Assembly (NCBI RefSeq): GCF_030653815.1
Contig: NZ_JAURYQ010000041.1
Location: forward strand, 1-64,000
From: Rhodoferax sp.
Lineage (GTDB): Bacteria; Pseudomonadota; Gammaproteobacteria; Burkholderiales; Burkholderiaceae_C
DNA length: 64,000 nucleotides
Reading direction: 5' to 3'
The translations under genes were made by a program, and so were the position numbers. Below are positions 28,460-36,795 of the stretch, one piece after another. Each line of letters opens with the position of its first letter. Position 1 is the first letter of the stretch. The notes below the pieces were generated by a model, which worked only from the letters and a program-made list of their open reading frames with translations, ran no database searches and had not been told where the DNA came from.

Positions 28460-28499
28460 GGGACAGACCAAGATTTGCGAAGCAAATTTGCTCTGTCCT
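28460..28499 (+). repeat. Palindromic intergenic repeat, variant copy E
   Basis: Same layout as the other copies (CCTTGC before, CAACTGATCA after) but with arms GGACAGA and TCTGTCC instead of GGTCAGA and TCTGACC: the T-to-A change on one side is matched by A-to-T on the other. The centre is a different perfect hairpin, ATTTGC-gaa-GCAAAT. It lies 8 bp after the ilvE stop. Confidence 0.8.
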
Positions 28500-28519
28500 C
28501 AACTGATCAAAGGACCCCC

Positions 28520-28723
28520 ATGACAAGCGCAACCGTAGAACTGCTGGCCAAAGACCTGAACCACCAGGGCGGGGTGTATTGCCCCAGTCCGCTGGCCGAC
28601 ATGAAGCTGTGGAACAGCCATCCCAAGGTGTATCTGGACGTGGCCCGCACCGGCCAGGCCAAGTGCCCCTATTGCGGTACGGTGTACAAGCTCAAGGAAG
28701 GCGAGCATTTCCACGGTCATTGA
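28520..28723 (+). CDS. Small zinc-finger protein, CHCC type
   Basis: A 67-residue protein with C21, H34, C49 and C52 (VYCPSP, NSHPKVYL, KCPYCGTVY), the zf-CHCC pattern also found in the mitochondrial complex I subunit NDUFS6. In betaproteobacteria this small gene regularly lies between ilvE and an LPS heptosyltransferase gene, as here. AGGA lies just before the ATG. Function in bacteria is not established. Confidence 0.85.
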   Translation: MTSATVELLAKDLNHQGGVYCPSPLADMKLWNSHPKVYLDVARTGQAKCPYCGTVYKLKEGEHFHGH

Positions 28724-28726
28724 TCG

Positions 28727-29731
28727 GTGAAGCGCGCCCTCATCGTCGCCCCGCAATGGATTGGCGACGCGGTGATGACCGAGCCGCTGTTGCGTCGCCT
28801 CGCTGCTCGGGGTGAACAGCTGACCGTCGGCGCTTTGCCCTGGGTGGCGCCGGTTTACCGGGCCATGCCGCAAGTGGCCGATGTCATTGAATTCCCGTTC
28901 GCCCACGGCGGCTTGCAATGGCGTGAACGCTGGCGCATGGCCAGCCAGATCAGGGGCCGATTCGATGTGTCCTACATTTGCCCCAATTCACTCAAAAGCG
29001 CGCTGCTGCCTTTTCTGGCGGGCATTCCGACGCGGGTGGGTTATGTGGGCGAGGCGCGCTTTGGGCTCTTGACGCAACGCCTGAAAAATCCGGCCAAGGG
29101 GCAGCGCCCGCCGATGGTGGCGTTTTACTCGGCACTGAGCGGTGAGACGGATGTGGCGGCTGACCGACCACAATTGCAACTCGCTGCGCAGGAGGTGGAT
29201 GCCGCCTTGCGCGCCTTGAACCTGACACGCCTGGGTTATCACGTGTTTGCGCCCGGCGCCGAATATGGCGACGCCAAACGCTGGCCTGCCGCCCACTTTG
29301 CCGCGCTGGCAGAACAACTGGATTTGCCGGTGGTGCTGCTGGGTTCGGGCAAGGAAGCCGCGCTGTGCGCCGCCATCGCCGACCCGGTCAACGTGCAGCG
29401 CCCAGGGCACTGCATCAATCTGGCGGGAAAGACCACTCTGGTTCAAGCTCTAGGGGTCAGTTCGGCTTGTAAAAGTGCGGTGAGCAATGATTCTGGCCTG
29501 ATGCACGTGGCGGCGGGCTTTGGGGTGGCGCAGGTGGCCATTTTCGGCTCCAGCAGTCCGCTGCACACCCCGCCGCTCAATGCACTGGCCAAGGTGCTGT
29601 GGCTTAAATCAGACGCCGACTACCAGCCGCCACTGACGTGCGCACCTTGCTTTCAGCGTGTTTGCCCGCTGGGACACACGCGTTGCCTCAATGACATCCT
29701 GCCATCTCGGGTCAGGGCTTTGCTGGCGTAA
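28727..29731 (+). CDS. waaF: ADP-heptose:LPS heptosyltransferase II
   Basis: A 334-residue GT-B glycosyltransferase of family 9. The N-terminal MKRALIVAPQWIGDAVMTEPLL and the C-terminal nucleotide-sugar site (AVSNDSGLMHVAAG, then VAIFGSSSPLHTPP) identify WaaF, which adds the second heptose to the LPS inner core at the cytoplasmic face of the inner membrane. The start is GTG, 3 bp after the zinc-finger gene, so the two are cotranscribed. The region around residues 240-250 (VSSACKSAVS) is slightly unusual but in frame. Confidence 0.92.
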   Translation: MKRALIVAPQWIGDAVMTEPLLRRLAARGEQLTVGALPWVAPVYRAMPQVADVIEFPFAHGGLQWRERWRMASQIRGRFDVSYICPNSLKSALLPFLAGIPTRVGYVGEARFGLLTQRLKNPAKGQRPPMVAFYSALSGETDVAADRPQLQLAAQEVDAALRALNLTRLGYHVFAPGAEYGDAKRWPAAHFAALAEQLDLPVVLLGSGKEAALCAAIADPVNVQRPGHCINLAGKTTLVQALGVSSACKSAVSNDSGLMHVAAGFGVAQVAIFGSSSPLHTPPLNALAKVLWLKSDADYQPPLTCAPCFQRVCPLGHTRCLNDILPSRVRALLA

Positions 29732-29753
29732 AAAAAAGCCACCCGAGGGTGGC
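29730..29753 (-). terminator. Strong intrinsic terminator for minus-strand transcription
   Basis: GCCACC-CGAG-GGTGGC (29738-29753) flanked on its left by a run of A. Read on the minus strand this is a GC hairpin followed by seven or eight U, a textbook terminator. On the plus strand it is followed only by TTGT, so it would be weak for waaF. It implies that a minus-strand transcript crosses 29754-29929, either the histidine kinase 3' UTR or a separate small RNA. Confidence 0.75.
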
Positions 29754-29929
29754 TTGTAAAGGTTCCCCCGAAGGAGGAACGTCGTTGGAAACTTCACGAA
29801 CTCAGAGACGACATCAAAGAAGATCAAAGACGTTGACTAAGGTCTGTGCTTCATGACTGTGACAGCAGTGAGATGAACTATAGCGGCCATGCGGTGGTCC
29901 GGATATCCCCCAATTGGGGGGTTTGATAC

Positions 29930-31258
29930 CTATTTTTTTGGCAGCTCAAGCACGAAGGTGGCACCGCCGCCGGGCCGGTCCTCGCAAGCAACGTGACCGC
30001 CGTGGCGCTGGGCGATGGCCTTGACCAGTGCCAGCCCCAGGCCGACACCGCCATCGCGCTCGGTGGCGCCAGGCAGCCGGTAAAACGGTTCGAAAATGCG
30101 TTCGCGCAATTCAGGCGGAACACCCGGCCCATGGTCCGACACCCGGATCACCACCAGGCTGTCGGTTTGGCTCAGGCTCAGGTGGATCTCGCCGGCACCG
30201 TAGCGGCGGGCGTTTTCCAGCAGATTGCGCACGGCTCGGCGCAGCAGCTTGCTGATGCCCGGGACCGCCAGCTCGGTGATGGCCGTGCCTGCATCCAGTG
30301 GCGCGGGCAGATCCAGTTCGGCATTGACCCGGCCACATTCCTCTGCGGCGAGGCCGATCAGGTCGACCGACTCAATGGTGCCCAGGTCGGCCTCGCGGGC
30401 GTCGAGGCGACTGGCCAGCAAAATCTCTTCGATCAATTGGTCCAGTTCGTTGATGTTGCGGGTGATCTCGGCCTTGAACGCCGAGGAGGTGCCGGCACTC
30501 ATCAGTTCCAGCCCCATGCGAATGCGCGTCAGCGGCGAGCGCAGCTCATGCGAGGCATTGGCCAGCAGCGATTTTTGCGAAGCCAGCAGTGCTTCGTGCG
30601 AGTGCACCAGCGTTTGCACACGCTCGGCGGCCTGGTTGAAACGCCGGGCCAGGAAAGCCACCTCGTCTTCGCCGGTTTCCGGCACGCGGGCTGACAAATT
30701 ACCTTCACCCCACTGCTGCACGCCGTTTTGCAGGCGTTCCAGCCGGCGTGTCAGCGTGCGCACGATCGGGTAAGTGGCCAGCGCCACGGCCAGGCCCACC
30801 CAGACCAGCATCCAGGCAAAGCCAAAAGGCGGGCGGCTCCAGAACGAGGCGGGGGCGCGCACCAGGTGCATGCGCATGGTTTGCCCATCGTGCATGCGCA
30901 CCACAAATTCGGGGCCGCCACGGCCAGGCCGACTGACGCCAGGATGTGTTCTGGGGCGACTGGGATCGGTCAGCGCATCGGCTTCTGACGGCTCAGGCGG
31001 TGGCAACAGGGGCGTGAGTTCATAGCGGCGCATCATGCCTAGGCCCTGCTGATCGTGTTGTTGCGGCCCCAGTGCATCGTCGCCGGGCAGGGCGCGCGAA
31101 CGCCCCTTGCCAATGATCTGACCCGCCTGGTTGCGCACCTCGATGTCGCGCAGCGGTGGCTCGGCCGCCAGTCGCCAGGCCCAGCCCACCAGCAAAATGA
31201 GCACGGCCACGGCCAGTACCACAGCCAGCCAGATGCGAACATAGAGCTTGTTGAACAA
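29930..31258 (-). CDS. Sensor histidine kinase
   Basis: A 442-residue class I kinase. First membrane helix about 8-30; a periplasmic region of about 110 residues rich in proline and arginine; second helix about 145-163; HAMP about 164-218; phosphoacceptor H237 in NASHELRSPLTR; ATPase motifs NLLENARRYG, DHGPGVPPE and GGVGLGLALV. It is encoded 17 bp after its response regulator. The arrangement and sequence are RstB/EnvZ-like, but the signal cannot be read from sequence. Confidence 0.92.
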   Translation of the reverse strand: MFNKLYVRIWLAVVLAVAVLILLVGWAWRLAAEPPLRDIEVRNQAGQIIGKGRSRALPGDDALGPQQHDQQGLGMMRRYELTPLLPPPEPSEADALTDPSRPRTHPGVSRPGRGGPEFVVRMHDGQTMRMHLVRAPASFWSRPPFGFAWMLVWVGLAVALATYPIVRTLTRRLERLQNGVQQWGEGNLSARVPETGEDEVAFLARRFNQAAERVQTLVHSHEALLASQKSLLANASHELRSPLTRIRMGLELMSAGTSSAFKAEITRNINELDQLIEEILLASRLDAREADLGTIESVDLIGLAAEECGRVNAELDLPAPLDAGTAITELAVPGISKLLRRAVRNLLENARRYGAGEIHLSLSQTDSLVVIRVSDHGPGVPPELRERIFEPFYRLPGATERDGGVGLGLALVKAIAQRHGGHVACEDRPGGGATFVLELPKK

Positions 31259-31275
31259 GTTGACCTCTTGGCGCT

Positions 31276-31983
31276 TCAGTCTTGTTGGCGGGCAAACACA
31301 TAACCCACGCCGCGCACTGTCAGGATGCGTTTGGGGTCTTTGGCGTCGACCTCGATGGCGGCGCGGATGCGGCCCATGTGCACGTCGATGGAGCGGTCAA
31401 AGGCCTCAAGCTCGCGGCCGCGCACGGCTTCCATGATCTGGTCACGCGTTAGCACGCGCCCGGCACGCTCGCCCAAAGCGACCAGCAGGTCAAACTGGTA
31501 AGAGGTCAGCTCGCAGACTTGGCCGGCCACGCTGACCACGCGCGCATCACGGTCAATTTCCAGGCTGCCAAAACGCATGACGTTGTCGTTGCTCGGCGCT
31601 GGCGTCTCGCCATGGCGGCGCAGTACGGCGCGCACGCGCGCCAACAGTTCACGCGGCTCAAAGGGTTTGGGCAGGTAGTCGTCAGCGCCCATTTCCAGCC
31701 CGATGATGCGGTCCATCGGGTCGCCCTTGGCCGTGAGCATCAGAATCGGCGTTTGGGCCAGCGCGCCGGGCAGGGACCGAATGCGCCGGCACACTTCCAG
31801 GCCATCGATGTCGGGCAGCATCAAGTCCAGAATCACCAGGTCGGCGGGCTGGGCCTGCAAGGCGGCCAAGCCGCTCAAGCCTTCTCCGGCATGCGCGACC
31901 TGGTAACCGGACTGGCGCAGGTACTCGCTGACCATGTCGGCCAGGCGGGCATCGTCCTCGATCATCAGCAGGTGTTGGTTCAT
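31276..31983 (-). CDS. OmpR-family response regulator
   Basis: A 235-residue two-domain regulator. Receiver: D10 and D11 in MIEDDARLADMV, phosphorylation site D53 in LVILDLMLPDIDG, and the conserved lysine in LMLTAKGD. The C-terminal winged helix (about 130-235) has the OmpR pattern ELTSYQFDLLVALGERAGRVLTRDQI and DVHMGRIRAAIE. The ATG at 31983 gives the standard N-terminus. First gene of the two-component operon with the kinase. Confidence 0.93.
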   Translation of the reverse strand: MNQHLLMIEDDARLADMVSEYLRQSGYQVAHAGEGLSGLAALQAQPADLVILDLMLPDIDGLEVCRRIRSLPGALAQTPILMLTAKGDPMDRIIGLEMGADDYLPKPFEPRELLARVRAVLRRHGETPAPSNDNVMRFGSLEIDRDARVVSVAGQVCELTSYQFDLLVALGERAGRVLTRDQIMEAVRGRELEAFDRSIDVHMGRIRAAIEVDAKDPKRILTVRGVGYVFARQQD

Positions 31984-32043
31984 GGTTTTGAGTCTAGGGG
32001 CTAAGGGCATCCAGCGCTTGAAGGGGGGGTAAAGTTGGGTAAA

Positions 32044-33363
32044 TCAGGCCGGTTTCACGCGCGCTGCCAGCCACACCAGCAGCAACACCGGCGCGCCCAA
32101 CAGGGCGGTGGCGGTGAAGAAGTGTTGGTAGCCAAACGCGTCGACATAAACCCCCGAATAGCCGGCGATGAATTTCGGCAACAGCAGCATCATGGAGCTG
32201 AACAGCGCGTACTGGGTGGCCGAGTAATTGACATTGGTCAGGCCGGAGAGGTAGGCAATGAACGCGGCCGAGGCAATGCCGCCGGCCAGGTTGTCGGCCG
32301 AGATCACGAAAATGAGTCCGGTCAGGTCGTGGCCGCGCGTGCTCAGGGCCGCAAACAGCAGGTTGCTGGCTGCGCTGAGCACCGCGCCCAGCATCAGTAC
32401 CCGCATCACCCCCAGGCGCATGGCCATGGCCCCGCCAATGAAGGCGCCGGCCAGCGTCATGATGACGCCGTAGACCTTGGTGACGGTGGCGACTTCGGCC
32501 TTGGTGTAGCCCATGTCGACATAAAACGGATTGGCCATGATGCCCATCACCACGTCACTGATGCGGTAAACGGCAATCAGCGCCAGAATGAGTGCCGCCT
32601 GCCATTGGTAGCGGCGCAAGAAATCGGCGAACGGTTCGATCAGCGCGCCGCGCAGCCAGTCCAGGGCGTTTTTGGCGGCGGGCATGGGGAGGCGCAGGGG
32701 TTCGGGCGATAGCAACACAGTGACTAGCCCTAAGCCCATGCTGGCCGCCATGACCAGGTAGGCGGTGTGCCAGGCGCCGTGCTGGTAGCCGCTGGTCACC
32801 GTTTGGGCCCCGGCAGCAATCCACAACACACCGGCCCCGGCCCAGATCATGGCCAGCCGGTAACCGGTCTGGTAGGACGCCGCCAGTGCGGCCTGGCGGC
32901 TGATGTCCGCCGACTCGATGCGAAATGCGTCGAGCGCAATGTCCTGCGTGGCCGAGCCAAAGGCCACCGCCAGCGCCCCCCAGACCACCGGCGCGAGCGC
33001 CACCTGCGGGTCGTTGAAGGACATGGCAATCAGGCCCCAGACGATGGCCAGTTGTGACAGCAGCAGCCAGCTGCGCCGGCGCCCGAGCCAGCGCGTGAGC
33101 AGCGGAATCGGCAGCCGGTCCACCAGTGGCGCCCAGAGCCACTTGAAGGCGTAGGCCAGGCCGACCCAGCTCAGGTAACCAATGGTGGTGCGGTCAATGC
33201 CGGCCTCGCGCAGCCAGAAGCTCAGGGTGCCCAGCACAAGCAGCAAGGGCAGGCCGGCCGAAAAACCCAGGATGAGCATGCGCAGGCTGGCGGGCTCCAG
33301 ATAGACCCGCAAGGTGCTTGTCCAGGAAGGTTTGGCAGCGGGTGTGGAGGTGGATGCAGTCAT
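32044..33363 (-). CDS. ampG: AmpG-like muropeptide MFS permease
   Basis: A 439-residue major facilitator with about twelve helices. The early GFSAGLPLLLVLGTLSFWLREAGI and YLSWVGLAYAFKWLWAPLVDRL segments, and GSATQDIALDAFRIE, are typical of AmpG, which imports anhydromuropeptides for cell-wall recycling. Length fits the shorter AmpG form without the extra C-terminal helices seen in enterobacteria. It follows chrA by 17 bp on the same strand. Confidence 0.86.
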   Translation of the reverse strand: MTASTSTPAAKPSWTSTLRVYLEPASLRMLILGFSAGLPLLLVLGTLSFWLREAGIDRTTIGYLSWVGLAYAFKWLWAPLVDRLPIPLLTRWLGRRRSWLLLSQLAIVWGLIAMSFNDPQVALAPVVWGALAVAFGSATQDIALDAFRIESADISRQAALAASYQTGYRLAMIWAGAGVLWIAAGAQTVTSGYQHGAWHTAYLVMAASMGLGLVTVLLSPEPLRLPMPAAKNALDWLRGALIEPFADFLRRYQWQAALILALIAVYRISDVVMGIMANPFYVDMGYTKAEVATVTKVYGVIMTLAGAFIGGAMAMRLGVMRVLMLGAVLSAASNLLFAALSTRGHDLTGLIFVISADNLAGGIASAAFIAYLSGLTNVNYSATQYALFSSMMLLLPKFIAGYSGVYVDAFGYQHFFTATALLGAPVLLLVWLAARVKPA

Positions 33364-33380
33364 GCCGGAATAATAAGCGC

Positions 33381-34580
33381 TCAGGCTGCGAGCAGCCAGC
33401 CGGCCAGCGCCGCCAGCAGCACGACCACGACGGGTGATTGCCGGCCATAAACCAGCAGCCCGAAGGCCGCCAGTACCAATGCAAAATCACTGCACGCATG
33501 AATGGCGCTGGTCCATACCGGGTCATAAAGCGCCGCGCCAAGAATGCCGACGACCGCCGCGTTGACGCCGGCCAGCGCCCGTTGCACGCCGTCGCGCTGG
33601 CGCAGCAGCTCCCAGAATGGCAAGGCGCCCAACACCAGCAGGAAGGCCGGCACAAAAATGACCGCGAGCAGCAGCAGGCCACCAAACCAGCCACCGGGCG
33701 GCACTGACATGACGGCGCCCAGGTAAGCCGCAAAAGTGAACAGCGGGCCTGGTACGGCCTGGGTCGCACCGTAACCTGCCAGGAACAGCGTCGGGCTGAC
33801 CAGTTCATTGGGCACCACGGCCAGCTGCAGCAGTGGCAACACGACGTGGCCGCCGCCAAACACCAGCGCGCCGGCCCGGTAGAAGCTCGAAACCACGGTC
33901 GCCAGTGGCGACGGGGCGATGGTGGCGAGCAGTGGCAGTCCGAGCAACAAGGCAACAAAAAGCAACAGCAGCACCGCCCCGGTGGTCTTGCTGATGCCGT
34001 GGTCGTGGTGCCGGGCTGCGGGCAGGTGCGCCAGTTGCAGGGCCCAGCGCCCGATGACGGCGCCGGACACGATGGCCAGGATTTGCCCGCCGGCAGAGGG
34101 CAACGCCAGCACCAGCAACGCGCTAAGCACCGCCACGCTGGCCCGCAGCCGGTCCGGGCACAGCGACCGGGCCATGCCCCAAACCGCCTGGGCCACCACC
34201 GCGACCGCGACCACCTTCAGCCCATGAACCGCCCCCGACTGCGCCAGGCCGGCCCACTGTTGGACACTATAGGCAAAGACAATGAGCGCCACCGCCGAGG
34301 GCAGCGTGAAACCGACCCAGGCCGCCAGGGCGCCCGCCCAGCCGGCGCGGCGCTGGCCGAGCGCCATGCCGACCTGGCTGCTGGCGGGGCCAGGCAGAAA
34401 CTGGCACAAAGCCACCAGGTCAACATAGCTGCTGTCGTCCAGCCATCGGCGCCGTTCGACAAATTCGGTGCGGAAGAAGCCCAGGTGCGCCACCGGTCCG
34501 CCAAAAGAGGTCAATCCGAGCTTCAGGAAGGCAAGAAACACCTCGATGACAGAGCCAGGGTGCCGGCCTGCCGTGTTCAT
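33381..34580 (-). CDS. chrA: Chromate efflux transporter ChrA
   Basis: A 399-residue membrane protein made of two homologous chromate-transporter domains. The hallmark FLKLGLTSFGGPVAHLGFF is at about 19-37, with CQFLPGPASSQVGMALG after it; the second half repeats the theme in GGGHVVLPLL and GATQAVPGPLFTFAAYLG. It exports chromate, an analogue of sulfate. The ATG at 34580 gives the canonical start. It begins 4 bp after the exonuclease III gene, so they are likely cotranscribed. Confidence 0.92.
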   Translation of the reverse strand: MNTAGRHPGSVIEVFLAFLKLGLTSFGGPVAHLGFFRTEFVERRRWLDDSSYVDLVALCQFLPGPASSQVGMALGQRRAGWAGALAAWVGFTLPSAVALIVFAYSVQQWAGLAQSGAVHGLKVVAVAVVAQAVWGMARSLCPDRLRASVAVLSALLVLALPSAGGQILAIVSGAVIGRWALQLAHLPAARHHDHGISKTTGAVLLLLFVALLLGLPLLATIAPSPLATVVSSFYRAGALVFGGGHVVLPLLQLAVVPNELVSPTLFLAGYGATQAVPGPLFTFAAYLGAVMSVPPGGWFGGLLLLAVIFVPAFLLVLGALPFWELLRQRDGVQRALAGVNAAVVGILGAALYDPVWTSAIHACSDFALVLAAFGLLVYGRQSPVVVVLLAALAGWLLAA

Positions 34581-34584
34581 GGCC

Positions 34585-35388
34585 TCAGGCCTGCCAATCG
34601 TAGTCAACCGTGACGGGGGCGTGGTCCGAAAACTTTTCGGTTTTGTAGATGGCAACCGCTTTGGCGCCTGAGGCCAGGCCAGGCGTCGCCAAATGGTAGT
34701 CCAGTCGCCAACCCACATTTTTGGCATAGGCCTGGCCCCGGTTGCTCCACCAGGTGTAGGCCTCGTCGGTGGCGTCGGGGTGCAGCTGGCGGTACACGTC
34801 CACCAGGCCGCCGTCTCCGAGCAATTTACTCATCCAGGCCCGTTCTTCGGGCAAAAAGCCGGAGTTCTTCTGGTTGCTTTTCCAGTTCTTCAGGTCAATT
34901 TCCTTGTGCGCAATGTTGACGTCGCCGCACAACACAAACTCGCGCTCGGCTTTCAGACCCTGCAAATGCGGGTAGATCGCGTCAAGGAACCTGAATTTGG
35001 CCTGTTGCCGCTCCTCGCTTGACGAGCCACTGGGGAAATAGCAGCTGATGATGGAACGCTTGACACCGGCGCTGTCGAAGCGCAACTCCACATAGCGCCC
35101 TTCGGCATCAAACTCGGGTTCACCAAAACCCACCAGCACGTCGCTGGGCTGCTGGCGGCTGTAAATTCCAACCCCTGAATAACCCCTTTTTGCGGCAAAA
35201 TGAAAGTAACCGCGCAGTTCATGCAATTGCTCGAAGCGGCCCAGTAAATCGTCATTCTGGGCCTTGACTTCCTGGACACAAATACAATCGGGGGCATGGG
35301 CCGCGATCCACGCCGGTAGGCCTTTATTGCAGGCCGAGCGGATGCCATTGAGGTTCAGGCTGGTTAATTTGAACAAGGACTTTTTCAT
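34585..35388 (-). CDS. xth: Exodeoxyribonuclease III
   Basis: A 267-residue AP endonuclease/exonuclease. Motifs: LTSLNLNGIRSACNKG near the start, CVQEVKAQ, the active-site region CYFPSGSS, GDVNIAHKEIDL, and the terminal RLDYHLATP and FSDHAPVTVDYDW. It repairs abasic sites. The ATG is at 35388-35386 and shares bases with the divergent pyrE ATG (35387-35389). No clear ribosome site precedes it; a TTG four codons downstream (LFKLTS) would match some relatives better. Confidence 0.92.
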   Translation of the reverse strand: MKKSLFKLTSLNLNGIRSACNKGLPAWIAAHAPDCICVQEVKAQNDDLLGRFEQLHELRGYFHFAAKRGYSGVGIYSRQQPSDVLVGFGEPEFDAEGRYVELRFDSAGVKRSIISCYFPSGSSSEERQQAKFRFLDAIYPHLQGLKAEREFVLCGDVNIAHKEIDLKNWKSNQKNSGFLPEERAWMSKLLGDGGLVDVYRQLHPDATDEAYTWWSNRGQAYAKNVGWRLDYHLATPGLASGAKAVAIYKTEKFSDHAPVTVDYDWQA

Positions 35389-36103
35389 GACAGAGCGTAA
35401 TGGACCCCAGACAACACAAATGCCAGGCCAGGACGCGCTGGCGCTGGAATTTGTCCAGTTTGCGGTGGATTGCGGAGTGCTGCGCTTTGGTGAATTCAAG
35501 ACCAAAGCCGGGCGATTAAGCCCTTATTTTTTCAACGCCGGCCTGTTTGACGATGGTGCCAAGCTGGGCCGACTGGCGCAATTCTATGCGCAGCGCCTGC
35601 TCGCCAGCGGCCTCGAATTCGACATGATTTTTGGCCCCGCCTACAAGGGCATTCCACTGGGCGCCGCGCTCACCGTGGAGCTGGCGCGGCTGGGTCGCAA
35701 CGTGCCGTTTTGTTACAACCGCAAGGAGGCCAAAGACCATGGCGAAGGTGGCACGCTGGTCGGTGCCCCGCTGCAGGGCCGGGTTTTGATCGTTGACGAT
35801 GTGATGTCAGCCGGCACGGCCGTGCGCGAGTCCATTGCCCTGATCCAGGCCGCTGGCGCCCAACCTCATGCCGTGGTCATTGCGCTGGACCGGCAGGAAA
35901 AAGCCACTGAAAACGGCCTCGACGTCAATCACAGTGCGGTGCAGTATGTGCAACAGCAGCTGGGTCTGCAGGTGTGCGCGATTGCCCGGCTGGAAGACCT
36001 GCTGCGGTATCTGGCGCAACACGCCGTGCCCGGCTTAGTCGATGCCCACCAGCGGGTGCAGGCCTATCGGGAACGTTATGGTGTGTCCGGGGTGTTCACA
36101 TGA
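35387..36103 (+). CDS. pyrE: Orotate phosphoribosyltransferase
   Basis: A 238-residue enzyme converting orotate and PRPP to OMP in pyrimidine synthesis. The PRPP-binding motif VLIVDDVMSAGTAVRES and the N-terminal GEFKTKAGRLSPYFFNAG are intact. The ATG at 35387 has AAGGA 8 bases upstream. The start codon overlaps that of the divergent exonuclease III gene within a single CATG, so each promoter must lie inside the other's coding region or further away. The stop overlaps the next gene by 4 bp. Confidence 0.94.
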   Translation: MTERNGPQTTQMPGQDALALEFVQFAVDCGVLRFGEFKTKAGRLSPYFFNAGLFDDGAKLGRLAQFYAQRLLASGLEFDMIFGPAYKGIPLGAALTVELARLGRNVPFCYNRKEAKDHGEGGTLVGAPLQGRVLIVDDVMSAGTAVRESIALIQAAGAQPHAVVIALDRQEKATENGLDVNHSAVQYVQQQLGLQVCAIARLEDLLRYLAQHAVPGLVDAHQRVQAYRERYGVSGVFT

Positions 36104-36780
36104 CGACTGCCTTAGCTTGCGCCAGGCTTGGCCAGGTCACCGCCGGGCTGTTGCTGGCGACATTTGGGGCCAGCCTGTGGGCTCAGGGCGCGGCCGGACC
36201 GGTGCCCCAGATCTACACCTGCACCGATGCCAGCGGGCGCAAGCTCACCTCAGACCGACCGATCGCTGAATGCAGGGACCGCGAGCAGACGATTCTCAAT
36301 CCGAGCGGTACCGTGAAAGCCAGAATCGGGCCGGTCCTGACGCCTTACGAGCAAAGCCAGTCCGAGGCCAGAATCCGGGCCGAGCAAAAAGAACGCGCCA
36401 GAAAAGAAGAAGAAAAGCGGATGGAGCGGGCGCTGTTGGTGCGCTACCCCAACCTCGTTGCGCACCAGAAAGATCGGGAAGAGGCGCTGGCCCAAGTGCA
36501 ACTTGTCAAGCAGGTGGGCGTAGAGCGCCTGAAGGACCTGCTGGCCGAGCGCAGCAAACTGAATGAGGAAATGGCGTTTTACGCCAAAGACCCGAGCAAG
36601 GCACCCGCCAATTTGCAGCGCCAGATGGCAGGAGTGACGCAAAGTCTGGTCGAGCAAGAGCGCTTTCTGGCCGAGAAGGACAAGGAAATTCAGCGCATCA
36701 ACGCGCGTTTTGATGAAGAGCAGGAGCGCCTGGAACCTTTGTGGCAAGCCAATGCGGCCACAGCGGGTCCGACCCGCTGA
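36100..36780 (+). CDS. Exported DUF4124-type coiled-coil protein
   Basis: A 226-residue protein. Signal peptide about 1-29 (ends LWAQG), then a short DUF4124-like module with a Cys pair (QIYTCTDASGRKLTSDRPIAEC, in two segments) of the kind seen in betaproteobacterial envelope proteins. The remainder, about 85-215, is charged and helical with long Glu/Lys/Arg heptads, a likely coiled coil. The ATG overlaps the pyrE stop by 4 bp, so it is translated with pyrE. Function unknown. Confidence 0.8.
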   Translation: MTTALACARLGQVTAGLLLATFGASLWAQGAAGPVPQIYTCTDASGRKLTSDRPIAECRDREQTILNPSGTVKARIGPVLTPYEQSQSEARIRAEQKERARKEEEKRMERALLVRYPNLVAHQKDREEALAQVQLVKQVGVERLKDLLAERSKLNEEMAFYAKDPSKAPANLQRQMAGVTQSLVEQERFLAEKDKEIQRINARFDEEQERLEPLWQANAATAGPTR

Positions 36781-36795
36781 ATCCAGGCGGGGGCA

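Noticed and set aside
29448..29456. GGGGTCAG inside waaF as another copy of the palindromic repeat
   Set aside because: No matching right arm or flanks follow; the sequence encodes ordinary WaaF residues in frame.
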